From contig JANJTP010000001.1 of assembly GCA_024711025.1 (NCBI GenBank), positions 1 through 48,493 of the forward strand: DNA of 48,493 nucleotides, in the 5' to 3' direction. The position numbers and the translations under genes are program-made. Each line of letters opens with the position of its first letter. Within the stretch, counting starts at the first letter, position 1. The notes under the pieces were generated by a model. It saw only the letters and a program-made list of their open reading frames with translations. It did no database searches and was not told where the DNA came from. Source of the DNA: Solirubrobacteraceae bacterium. Its GTDB lineage: Bacteria > Actinomycetota > Thermoleophilia > Solirubrobacterales > Solirubrobacteraceae. This document shows, piece by piece, positions 1-7,224 of this stretch.

Positions 1-260
1 GACGTGCGTCGTCATCCATCCGCGAGCCCTCGCCCAGGGGGTCGGCGGGGACTTCGTGGCGGCAGATGCCACCCGCGGCCGGTCACCGTGCTGGCGCGCT
101 ATCGGCCGGTGACGTGCGTCGTCATCCATCCGCGAGCCCTCGCCCAGGGGGTCGGCGGGGACTTCGTGGCGGCTGACGCCACCCGTCGCCGGTCACCGTG
201 CTGGCGCACTATCGGCCGCCGACGTGCGTCGTCATCCATCCGCGAGCCCTCGCCCAGGGG
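1..260. repeat. 110-bp tandem direct repeat at the left window edge (about 2.4 copies)
   Basis: Copies start at 1, 111 and 221, each opening with GACGTGCGTCGTCATCCATC. Copies 1 and 2 are near-identical over 110 bp. Copy 3 matches only for about 40 bp and then diverges, so the array ends near 260. The period is not a multiple of three, so the repeat cannot be read as a protein repeat in one frame. It may continue left of the window. No gene is visible from 1 to 353 apart from this repeat and the leader of the next gene. Confidence 0.9.
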
Positions 261-353
261 AGTTGGGCGGTCGACGAGCCGCAACCGAGCGCCTCGACGT
301 ACCTCGTAGCCGGCCTCGGCAAGGCAAGCGGGCGCGTGGTAAGGATATGGAGC

Positions 354-845
354 ATGACGCGCCGCGTCCGGGTCATTGCCGGTGCCGGGGCAATCGCCCT
401 CGTCGCGCTGGTCGCCGGGGGGCCGGCGGAGGGTCAGCGTGAGACGGGGGTTCGGCTGACCAACGGGGGTCGGGAGGCCGTCGCCGAGCGAGTTTCCTGG
501 TGTCCGACCGCCGTGCCGCACGCCCGCACGTGCGGCGGGCTCGTCAAGCCCCCGAGGCGCCAGCTTCCGTACACCTCCGGCGCGATTCGCGCCGAGCTCT
601 CCCGACCGGCGCAGGCGGTGCTTGTCGCGCTGGCGAGCGCGCCCCGGCGGCGGCTCGTCCGGCGCACCTACTTCGAGCCGGCGAGGCGCACGGGCGACGG
701 CCGCGTCTGGCTGCTGAGCCCCGGGCTCGGGCGGCTGCATCGTCAGGGTACGCTCGTCCTGGAGATCGTGGTGATCGACGATCGGGGGACGGCGGAGCAC
801 GCCGTGCTGCTTCCGATGGCGGGCTATCTCACGCCGACGGGCTAG
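354..845 (+). CDS. Small secreted protein of unknown function
   Basis: The 163-residue product opens with two arginine pairs and a hydrophobic alanine/valine stretch to about residue 25, like a signal peptide ending near AEG. The rest is basic, with two cysteines (near WCPT and RTCGG) that could form a disulfide, and no domain I recognise. The ATG at 354 was chosen because AAGGA lies 8 nt upstream; the frame is open further up, but that extension runs into the 110-bp repeats. The stop overlaps by 4 bp the end of the convergent VOC gene. Function unknown; I infer an exported extracytoplasmic protein. Confidence 0.6.
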   Translation: MTRRVRVIAGAGAIALVALVAGGPAEGQRETGVRLTNGGREAVAERVSWCPTAVPHARTCGGLVKPPRRQLPYTSGAIRAELSRPAQAVLVALASAPRRRLVRRTYFEPARRTGDGRVWLLSPGLGRLHRQGTLVLEIVVIDDRGTAEHAVLLPMAGYLTPTG

Positions 846-1261
846 CCCGGCAGGCGCACCGACCCGTCGTCGTCGAGCGGCCAGCCCGGGTTGTGCGCCA
901 CCTCCCACGGGTGGCCGTCGGGATCGACGAACACCCCCGAGTAGCCGCCCCAGAAGGTCGCGGCCGGCTCGCGCGCGATGCGCGCCCCGGCTTCGCGAGC
1001 GGCCTCGACGACCGCGTCGACCTCCTCGGGCGAGCGCACGTTGTGCGCCAGCGTGACGCCGCCCCAGCCGCCGCCGTCGACGACGCCGCTGTCGCCGGCG
1101 AGGCTCTCCCGGTCCCACAGGGCGAGGACCATCCCGCCCGCCTGGAAGAAGACGACCTCCGGGGGGCCTGCCGCCGCTCGCCAGCCGAGGCGCTCGTAGA
1201 ACGAACGGGCGCGGTCGAGATCCCGGACGCCGAGCGTGACGAGGCTGACGCGTTGCTCCAT
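842..1261 (-). CDS. VOC (glyoxalase/bleomycin-resistance) superfamily protein
   Basis: The 139-residue product has the two beta-alpha-beta-beta-beta modules of a single-chain VOC protein. The first begins with VSLVTLGVRDLDRARSFYERLGW (described here as residues 4-26) and the second carries FWGGYSGVFVDPDGHPWEVA near residues 110-130. Such proteins bind a divalent metal and act as isomerases, dioxygenases or resistance proteins; the substrate cannot be read from sequence. The start MEQRVS fits the family's N-terminus; the open frame upstream reads as low-complexity non-coding. The gene stands alone and meets the preceding gene tail to tail. Confidence 0.85.
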   Translation of the reverse strand: MEQRVSLVTLGVRDLDRARSFYERLGWRAAAGPPEVVFFQAGGMVLALWDRESLAGDSGVVDGGGWGGVTLAHNVRSPEEVDAVVEAAREAGARIAREPAATFWGGYSGVFVDPDGHPWEVAHNPGWPLDDDGSVRLPG

Positions 1262-1480
1262 GGCGGCACCGAGCGTAGCCGCGCGGAGCGGCAGACGTCG
1301 ATCGAAAAGCTCTCCCCGGCGGCGCGCAAGACCCACCGCGGCCGCGCACGGCGGAACGCTCAAGGGCGCGCGGCTCACGGTCGATGTTGACGCTGGCGTC
1401 ATGCGCGCGGCCTGCCAGTCGGCCTGGCTGAGCGCGGTCGCCGGCTTGACCGACTTCATGACCACGAAGGAGCGTGCGAC

Positions 1481-2296
1481 TTGTACAAGCGGGCACTGAC
1501 CCGGATCTCACGCGAGCCGCTGGGCGTCGCCGCGCTCGCGCTCGCGCTGCTCGGCGGCGGCGGCGCGTTCGCCGCGGCGACGATCAACGGCGCGCAGATC
1601 AAGAAGGGGACGATCACCGGCGCCCACGTCAAGGGCGGCTCGCTCACCGGCGCCGATGTCAAGAAGGGAACGCTCACCGGCGGCCACGTCAAGGACGGCT
1701 CGCTCGGGTCCGCGGATCTGGCGCCGTCGCTGCGGAGCGCGATCGAGGCGCCCGGCTCTGCCGGGCCGCGCGGCGCGCAGGGCCCCCGAGGCGCCCAGGG
1801 TCCGTCCGGCCCGGGCACGGACGTCGATGGCCTTGAGTACGGAGTCGCCGTGCTGTGGCACGATCCCGCCGGCCCCGAGCCGCCGACCCCGGTCACGACG
1901 CTCTACAGCTCCAACGTCCCCGACGACGGGAGGACCGGCGCGCAGGCGTCGACCACGGTCCTGGTCGACGTCGTGGACGGTGACCGGCTGTTCATCACCG
2001 CCGCGATGAAGACCGCCGAGGCGCCTGACCCCGCCTCCGGGGCCAGCGGCCATGCGGGTGCGTTCATGACCGTCACCCAGAAGGACACGAGCGACATGTT
2101 CGGCTTCGCCGGGACGGACCCGTCGCTCGATCCGGAGTCCTTGGGCTCGAGCACGCTTCGCATCGGCGGCTACCCGCTGGGGCAGCCCGGGCCGTATCCG
2201 GACGATCCCAAGCTCGCCGACATCGACCTGACCGCCACATCGACCGGGATGATCGTCGTGACCGCGACGGCGCAGTTCTTCGACCTCTTCCAATGA
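1481..2296 (+). CDS. Collagen-like secreted or anchored protein with decapeptide repeats
   Basis: The 271-residue product has a TTG start 8 nt after GAAGGAG and an N-terminal hydrophobic helix (about residues 15-33). Next come four 10-residue repeats of the type A-x-V-K-K-G-T-L-T-G (about 37-80), then a short Gly-X-Y collagen-like tract (about 90-112). A C-terminal beta-rich domain of about 155 residues follows, with no motif I know. This arrangement is common in Thermoleophilia surface proteins; I infer a stalk carrying a globular head outside the cell. The head might bind a ligand or be a C1q/TNF-like trimeric fold, but no signature proves that. It is monocistronic, followed at once by a hairpin terminator. 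Confidence 0.75.
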   Translation: MYKRALTRISREPLGVAALALALLGGGGAFAAATINGAQIKKGTITGAHVKGGSLTGADVKKGTLTGGHVKDGSLGSADLAPSLRSAIEAPGSAGPRGAQGPRGAQGPSGPGTDVDGLEYGVAVLWHDPAGPEPPTPVTTLYSSNVPDDGRTGAQASTTVLVDVVDGDRLFITAAMKTAEAPDPASGASGHAGAFMTVTQKDTSDMFGFAGTDPSLDPESLGSSTLRIGGYPLGQPGPYPDDPKLADIDLTATSTGMIVVTATAQFFDLFQ

Positions 2297-2300
2297 GCCG

Positions 2301-2328
2301 TGCCGCTGTCGCCGCGGCGACAGCGGCA
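2301..2328. terminator. 28-bp perfect palindrome between convergent genes
   Basis: TGCCGCTGTCGCCG is followed directly by its exact reverse complement. It lies 5 bp after the collagen-like gene and 40 bp from the end of the opposing helicase gene, so it can form a stem on either transcript. There is no T tract, as is usual for hairpin terminators in GC-rich actinobacteria. Confidence 0.75.
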
Positions 2329-2368
2329 GTAGTGGGCCGTGGGCGGCGCCGGGCCGGGCTCGCCGCCG

Positions 2369-5300
2369 TCAGCGCTCCGCCGCCGGGCACATGATCCGGT
2401 AGTCGCACATCGCGCACACCGACGGGCTCGGCGTCGGCTCGAAACCCTGCGCGCGGATCCCGTCCGCGACCTCGAGGACCGTCTCGGCGATCCAGTCGCG
2501 GTCGACGTCGTCGGACGGGACCGGCACCTTCTGGTCGTCGAGCACGTACAGGTAGCTCTGGGCCCGCGACTCGACGTCCCACGCCTCACGGGCCGCGAGC
2601 GCGTAGAGCGAGAGCTGCACGTCGTCGCGCAGCTGCTCGCGGCTCTTCGGGCGGCCGGTCTTGTAGTCGATCAGCTCGTAGCCGCCGTCGGGCAGGCGGT
2701 CGACCCGATCGACCCGTCCGCGCAGCGTGTGCGGCCCCATCCGGAACTGGAACGAGCGCTCCAGCCAGACCGGCTCGCCGTCCTCCTCCGCGCGGCGCGC
2801 GACGTAGCGGCGCAGCGCCGCCTCCGCCTTCGCGCGAAGCTGGCGCTCCTCGTCGCCGGCCCCGAAGCCGCTGCGACGCCAGCCGGTGTCGAGCAGGCCG
2901 AGCAGCTCGTCGAGCGACCCGCTCCCCGCGTGGTGGTAGCGCTCCAGCACCTGGTGGACGACGATCCCGAACCGCTGGTTCAGCGTCGGCTCGCTGGGGA
3001 TCCGGAAGACGCGCGCGAACTTGTAGCGCAGCGGGCAGCTGCGGTAGGTCTCGATGTCCGAAGCGCTCAGCAGCAGACCCTCGCCCCGGCGCGGCAGGAA
3101 CGCCTCGAGCGACGGCTCGGCGCGGCGGGCGATCGCCGCGGCGCGCGCGCCGGCGTCGCGCTCGGCGGCGACGATCACGTCGTCCAGCGGGCTCGACTCC
3201 AGCACCTCCCGCTGCTGCGCGGTCGTCACCTGTGAGAGGACCGCACCCACCTGGGCGAGCGTGTCGGCGACCGGCTGCCCGTCGCGCCGGCCGATGACCG
3301 CCGCGAGCTTGACCAGCTCCAGGTATCGCACGACCCCGTGCGTGATCTCCAGATCGGTGTCGAGCCGCAGCTCGCCGAGCGCGCCGGCAATCCGCGGCAC
3401 GTCGCGCAGCAACTCGTCGCGCAGCTCGGTGAACGCCGCATGGAGCGCCTCGTCCGGGCCGAACAGCTCCTCGGCCCGCTCCTCCCACGGCGCGGCCAGC
3501 GCGGCGCGCGCCTGCTCGACGAACGGTGACGGAGACTGCCGCGCGCCGCGGTCGGTTCGCTCGACGAAGGCCAGGACGAGCGACTTCCGAGCGCGTGTCA
3601 GCGCCACGTGCAGCAGGCGGGCCATGGCCTGTGCGTGCGCGGCGCGCGGGTCGCCGAGGAGGTCGTCGTGGCGAAGCTCCGCCGGGATCGGATCCGCGGC
3701 GACGCGCTGCGCGCCCGGCATTCGCGAGGACTGCAGGCCGAGTGCCAGCACGTGATCGAACTCGCGGCCCCTCGCGGCGTGCATTGCGAGCACCTCGACG
3801 GCGGCGGCTCGTGCCTCGACCGGGGCCTCCTCGTCGGGTAGCCCCGCCTCCGCGACCGCCGGAAGGTGCCGCGCGAACTCGCGCCCGGTCGCCTGCGGCG
3901 AGCGGCGCGCCTCACGGGCCGCCAACTCGCCCAGCCGGGCGAGCGAGACGAGCCGCTCGACGACGTCCGCCTGCGCGCTGAAGAGCTGCTGGCGGCGCAG
4001 GCCGAGGCGGTCGATCAGCCGGTGGACGAACAGGTCCGGCCGGGTGTCGAGCTGAGCCGCGATCTGCCGGTGCAGCTTGAGGAACGCGAGGACCCGCTCG
4101 CGCGCCTCCGGCGGCAGCTGCGGGGACTCCGTCGCGGCGACGAGCGCGGAGACCATGTCGAGCTTGCGCCTGCGGGCGATCTGGACGACGCGCGCCACGT
4201 CGACCGAGCGCAGCTCGACCGGCGGCCGCGACAGCGCTCGCACGACGGCGCTGGCGTCCCCCGAGTCGACGAGCAGCCGCAGCCAGGCCAGCACGTCCTT
4301 GACCTCGGCGCGGTCGAACAGCTCGGCCGCACCCGACAGCCGGTAAGGGACGGCCCGCTCCTCGAGCGCCGCCGCGACGGCCCTGCCCTCCTGGCGGACC
4401 GAGCGAACGAGGACGGCGATCCGGCCCGGCTCCGCTCCGGCGCGGACGAGCCGCTCGGCCTCGGCGGCGGCGGCCTGAGCCTGCGCCCGCGAGCTCGTGC
4501 AGCGCCAGAACGCCACCGAGCCGCCCGCCCGCGCCGCGTCGGGCTCGGTCGCCGTCGTCGCGTCGCGCTGGTCGGCGACGACGGCTCGTGCGGCGCGCAG
4601 CACCCGCTCGGGCGCGCGCAGCGAGCCGTCCAGCCGGATCGTCGTCGCGTCCGGCAGTCGATCGGCGACGTCGAGCAGGCTCGTCCCGGCGGCCCCCCGG
4701 GCCGTCGAGATCTCGCTCAGCGGATCGCCCGCCGCCGTCAGCCCGCGGTGCTCCGACGCCAGCGCGAGGACGAGCTGAAGCGGTCCGGGAGCGAGGTCCT
4801 GCGCGTCGTCGACGAGCACGTGGGCGACGCGCCGGCACACGCGGGCGCGCACATGCGGGCGCCGGAGCAGCTCGAGCGAGAGCAGCACGAGGTCTCCGTG
4901 GTCGAGCGCCCCCTGCTCGCGCAGCATGCGGTCGTGGGCGCGGAAGACCTCGGCGAACTCGCGCTCACGGCCCGCGGCGGGATCGTCGTCCGGAAGCTCC
5001 GCGGCCCAGGCGGCGAACCGCTCGACGTCCACCAGCGACTTCTTCATCGCGTCGATCCGCCCGAGCACTTGCGCGAGCAGGGCGCCGGGGTCGCCGCGGA
5101 AGTCGTGCAGGCGCAGGGTCAGCTCGTCGACGCGCTCGAGCAGCATCGCCAGCCGATCGGCGGGCGAGAGCACGACGACGAAAGGATCCAGCCCCGCCTC
5201 CGCGGACTCGTCGCTGAGCAGCCGCGTGCAGAAGCCGTGCACGGTGTGGACGTGGAGCTCTCCGAACCCGCCGTCGACGCTGCGCTCGACCTCGGCGCGC

Positions 5301-5503
5301 AGGGCTCCGGCCGCGGCGACCGAGTCCGTCAGCGACAGGACCGACCCAGGCTCGAGCCCTCCCGCCCCGGCCAGCCAGGCGTGGCGCGCGGCGAGCGCCC
5401 ACGTCTTGCCGCTGCCCGCCTCGCCGAGCACGAGAAGCGGTCCGTCGGCGTGCGTCGCGACCTCGCGCTGACGCGAGGTGAGGCCCTCGAGCGGATCCCG
5501 CAC
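2369..5503 (-). CDS. UvrD/Rep-family ATP-dependent helicase with C-terminal PD-(D/E)XK Fe-S nuclease domain (AddAB/AdnAB-like)
   Basis: This 1044-residue SF1A helicase-nuclease should unwind and resect DNA ends in recombination or repair. Visible motifs are the Q-motif-like LTSRQREV, Walker A GEAGSGKT (27-34), Walker B DDAQD, and motif VI-like HVALTRARKSLV. The C-terminal RecB-type nuclease starts near LSASDIETYRSCPLRYKF and has the catalytic IDYKTGRPK. The single Cys in that helix plus the end cluster CAMCDYRIMC give the four cysteines of an AddB-type iron-sulfur staple. Mycobacterial AdnA/AdnB are each built this way and work as a pair; no partner gene lies in this window. The GTG start at 5503 has a Shine-Dalgarno-like AGGAG only 1 nt away, so a leaderless start is more likely (see the shared promoter entry). 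Confidence 0.85.
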   Translation of the reverse strand: MRDPLEGLTSRQREVATHADGPLLVLGEAGSGKTWALAARHAWLAGAGGLEPGSVLSLTDSVAAAGALRAEVERSVDGGFGELHVHTVHGFCTRLLSDESAEAGLDPFVVVLSPADRLAMLLERVDELTLRLHDFRGDPGALLAQVLGRIDAMKKSLVDVERFAAWAAELPDDDPAAGREREFAEVFRAHDRMLREQGALDHGDLVLLSLELLRRPHVRARVCRRVAHVLVDDAQDLAPGPLQLVLALASEHRGLTAAGDPLSEISTARGAAGTSLLDVADRLPDATTIRLDGSLRAPERVLRAARAVVADQRDATTATEPDAARAGGSVAFWRCTSSRAQAQAAAAEAERLVRAGAEPGRIAVLVRSVRQEGRAVAAALEERAVPYRLSGAAELFDRAEVKDVLAWLRLLVDSGDASAVVRALSRPPVELRSVDVARVVQIARRRKLDMVSALVAATESPQLPPEARERVLAFLKLHRQIAAQLDTRPDLFVHRLIDRLGLRRQQLFSAQADVVERLVSLARLGELAAREARRSPQATGREFARHLPAVAEAGLPDEEAPVEARAAAVEVLAMHAARGREFDHVLALGLQSSRMPGAQRVAADPIPAELRHDDLLGDPRAAHAQAMARLLHVALTRARKSLVLAFVERTDRGARQSPSPFVEQARAALAAPWEERAEELFGPDEALHAAFTELRDELLRDVPRIAGALGELRLDTDLEITHGVVRYLELVKLAAVIGRRDGQPVADTLAQVGAVLSQVTTAQQREVLESSPLDDVIVAAERDAGARAAAIARRAEPSLEAFLPRRGEGLLLSASDIETYRSCPLRYKFARVFRIPSEPTLNQRFGIVVHQVLERYHHAGSGSLDELLGLLDTGWRRSGFGAGDEERQLRAKAEAALRRYVARRAEEDGEPVWLERSFQFRMGPHTLRGRVDRVDRLPDGGYELIDYKTGRPKSREQLRDDVQLSLYALAAREAWDVESRAQSYLYVLDDQKVPVPSDDVDRDWIAETVLEVADGIRAQGFEPTPSPSVCAMCDYRIMCPAAER

Positions 5504-5523
5504 GCTCCTAGGATACGGCGGGG
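5504..5523. promoter_or_regulatory. Twenty-base divergent promoter region with interlocked -10 hexamers
   Basis: Only 20 bp separate the GTG of the helicase-nuclease (minus strand) from the ATG of the phosphatase (plus strand). TAGGAT at 5509-5514 is a -10-like hexamer 9 nt before the plus ATG. On the other strand TATCCT (5515-5510) lies 6 nt before the GTG. Both share the CCTAGG palindrome, so polymerase could occupy only one direction at a time, and both transcripts would be leaderless or nearly so. This is inferred from sequence. Confidence 0.5.
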
Positions 5524-6372
5524 ATGGCAGAGCTCGGGCTCCCCGATCACGAATGGCTCGGCATGTGCCGTCGCAGCGCCGAGGGCGTGCTCCGGCTGCT
5601 CGCCGCGAGCGCTCCGGGGCGCGGGCGCCTCGAGGAGACCGGCCAGGTGGGCAGCGGCGGCGACCGGACGCTCGTCATCGATCGCGACGCCGAGGACGTC
5701 GTGCTCACCGAGCTCGAGCGCCTGTACGACGCGGGTGCGCGCTTCACCGTGATCACCGAGGAGCGCGGGATCGTCGACTTCGGCGGCGGGGACCTGCTCG
5801 TGATCGTCGACCCCATCGACGGCTCGCTCAACGCCAAGCGGGGTCTGCGCCACCACGCCCTCTCGATCGCCGTCGCGGACGGGCCGACGATGGCGGACGT
5901 CGCGTTCGGCTACGTCTACGACGCGGGCCCGCGCGAGGAGTGGCGGGCGCGCCGAGGCGTCGGCGCGTGGCTCGACGACGCGCCGCTGCGCGACGTCCCG
6001 CCCGAGCGGCGACGGCCGGACGGGCGCCTGGAGATAGTGGCGCTGGAGGCGGCGCGCCCGCGCCACCTCGCGGCGAGCTCAGCGGCCCTCGAGGCACACG
6101 TACATCGCGTCCGGGCGATCGGCGCAGTGGCGATCGCCCTCTGTCAGGTCGCCGCCGGACGCGTCGACGCGATGGCCTCGCTGGCGCCGTGTCGCTCGGT
6201 CGATGCGGCGGCGGCACAGCTCGTGGTACGCGAGAGCGGCGGGCTCGTCGCCTTCACGACCTGCGACGAGCCGCTCGGCGCGCCGCTGGCCGATCTGCGC
6301 GCGCTCTCCCCGGTCGTCGCCGCACGCACCGCGCGCGGGCTCGCCGACGTGAGCGCGCTGCCCGTCTCCTGA
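5524..6372 (+). CDS. Inositol monophosphatase / FBPase superfamily phosphatase
   Basis: The 282-residue product is a Li+-sensitive-type Mg2+ phosphatase. It shows GGDRTLVIDRDAE (45-57), the metal-binding EE of TEERG (79-80), and DPIDGSLNAKRG (96-107) with the two catalytic aspartates. Near residue 225 is a degenerate third site, RSVDAAAAQLVVRESGG, where the usual Trp-Asp reads Val-Asp and the AAG reads AAA. Substrates in the family include inositol phosphates, fructose 1,6-bisphosphate and PAP; the exact one is unclear. Archaeal-type bifunctional IMPase/FBPase is an alternative. It is divergent from the helicase gene and monocistronic. Confidence 0.85.
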   Translation: MAELGLPDHEWLGMCRRSAEGVLRLLAASAPGRGRLEETGQVGSGGDRTLVIDRDAEDVVLTELERLYDAGARFTVITEERGIVDFGGGDLLVIVDPIDGSLNAKRGLRHHALSIAVADGPTMADVAFGYVYDAGPREEWRARRGVGAWLDDAPLRDVPPERRRPDGRLEIVALEAARPRHLAASSAALEAHVHRVRAIGAVAIALCQVAAGRVDAMASLAPCRSVDAAAAQLVVRESGGLVAFTTCDEPLGAPLADLRALSPVVAARTARGLADVSALPVS

Positions 6373-6439
6373 GCACGATCGACGGCGCGAGGCGCCCGCG
6401 CTCTCATCTGTCTCAGGGCCATGGCGCGACCAGGGCGCG

Positions 6440-6455
6440 CGGCGGCGCGCCGCCG
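6440..6455. terminator. GC hairpin after the phosphatase gene
   Basis: CGGCGGCGCGCCGCCG is a 16-bp perfect palindrome about 67 bp downstream of the phosphatase stop and upstream of the LexA-box promoter. It could end phosphatase transcription. It has no T tract. Confidence 0.4.
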
Positions 6456-6500
6456 TCCCGCATGATCGCTGTGCATTTGCCGGTGCGAACACCCGTACGT

Positions 6501-6530
6501 CGAACATCTGTTCGCGCGACGTGCTACGGT
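6501..6530 (+). promoter_or_regulatory. LexA-type SOS box overlapping a promoter
   Basis: CGAACATCTGTTCG at 6501-6514 has perfect inverted arms CGAAC/GTTCG around four bases, the core of the Gram-positive and actinobacterial LexA operator. A -10-like TACGGT lies at 6525-6530. A 17-bp spacer puts the -35 position at about 6502-6507, inside the box. The only gene it can control is the coiled-coil protein starting 35 nt downstream at 6565. Confidence 0.65.
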
Positions 6531-6564
6531 GTGTCAACCGCATTCCACAGAGAGGTTGGTCGCC

Positions 6565-7047
6565 ATGGCCGAGAAGACCACACCCACCCGTAAGAGCGCA
6601 GAGCGTGCCAGTGCCGAGGGCGCCGCGAAGACCGCGGCCGCTCGATCGACCGCGGCACGCAAGGCCGCTGTGACCCGCGGCGTCCATCGCACGGAGGCCG
6701 CAGCCGACAAGGTCAGCGTCGATCGTGGCGCGCTGCGCGCCGACAACCAGCGGCTCGTCGAAGCCGTCGTATCGACCGGCCGCTCCGTGATCGGTCTCGC
6801 CGGCAACTACGCCGAGCGCGCCGCCGACGTGCAGGTCGGCGCCGTGCTGACGGCGACCGACGCCGTCGGCGGGACGATCGTCGACCTTCGCGCCAGGCTC
6901 GGCAGCCGCCAGACGGCCGAGGTCGAGCTCCGCAGGCTCGAGCGTCGCGGCGAAGCCGCGCGCCGCCGGGCTCGACGCGAGGCCGGGCGCACACGTGCCC
7001 GCATCGAGAGCGAGCTTCGCCGCCTGACGCCTCTGCCGGGCGCCTGA
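6565..7047 (+). CDS. Basic Ala/Lys-rich coiled-coil protein, phasin- or histone-H1-like
   Basis: The 160-residue product has an N-terminal 45 residues of Lys/Ala/Arg/Ser repeats resembling the H1-like or HbhA C-terminal tails of actinobacteria. A predicted long helix follows (about 65-120, with the apolar patch VEAVVSTGRSVIGLAGNYAER typical of phasin-like helices), then a highly basic helical tail rich in RR. The ATG at 6565 follows AGAGAGG; the upstream in-frame ATG at 6529 lies within the promoter. It could coat PHA granules, tether them to DNA, or bind nucleic acid. The LexA box upstream suggests a DNA-damage role. Its last codons and stop lie inside a 20-bp tandem repeat. Confidence 0.7.
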   Translation: MAEKTTPTRKSAERASAEGAAKTAAARSTAARKAAVTRGVHRTEAAADKVSVDRGALRADNQRLVEAVVSTGRSVIGLAGNYAERAADVQVGAVLTATDAVGGTIVDLRARLGSRQTAEVELRRLERRGEAARRRARREAGRTRARIESELRRLTPLPGA

Positions 7048-7080
7048 CGCCTCTGCCGGGCGCCTGACGGCCTCCGCGGG
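7021..7080. repeat. 20-bp tandem repeat containing the stop codon
   Basis: CGCCTGACGCCTCTGCCGGG occurs exactly at 7021-7040 and 7041-7060, with a diverged third copy at 7061-7080 and a fragment after it. The first copy is read through in frame by the coiled-coil gene; in the second copy the shift of 20 bp brings its TGA into frame as the stop codon at 7045-7047. Confidence 0.9.
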
Positions 7081-7224
7081 CGCCTCGTGTTACCCGCCGG
7101 CCGGCCGGGCCGGGCCGCTGTGGTCCGCGCCATCGGCCGGCCGCGGGCGTCGCGATTCGGTCCGCGGCCGCTCGTCGGGGGATGGCAGTCCGATCATCCA
7201 GATCGGATTTGCGACAATGGTCCG

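Noticed and set aside
3866-5752. A 628-residue open frame opposite the helicase-nuclease gene
   Set aside because: It is the codon-bias shadow of the minus-strand gene, whose motifs are certain; the shadow has no recognisable domain.
7205-7224. Leaderless promoter of mrp (GACAAT 6 nt before the ATG)
   Set aside because: The hexamer lacks the leading T and no -35 is visible, so it was not counted with the TANNNT group.
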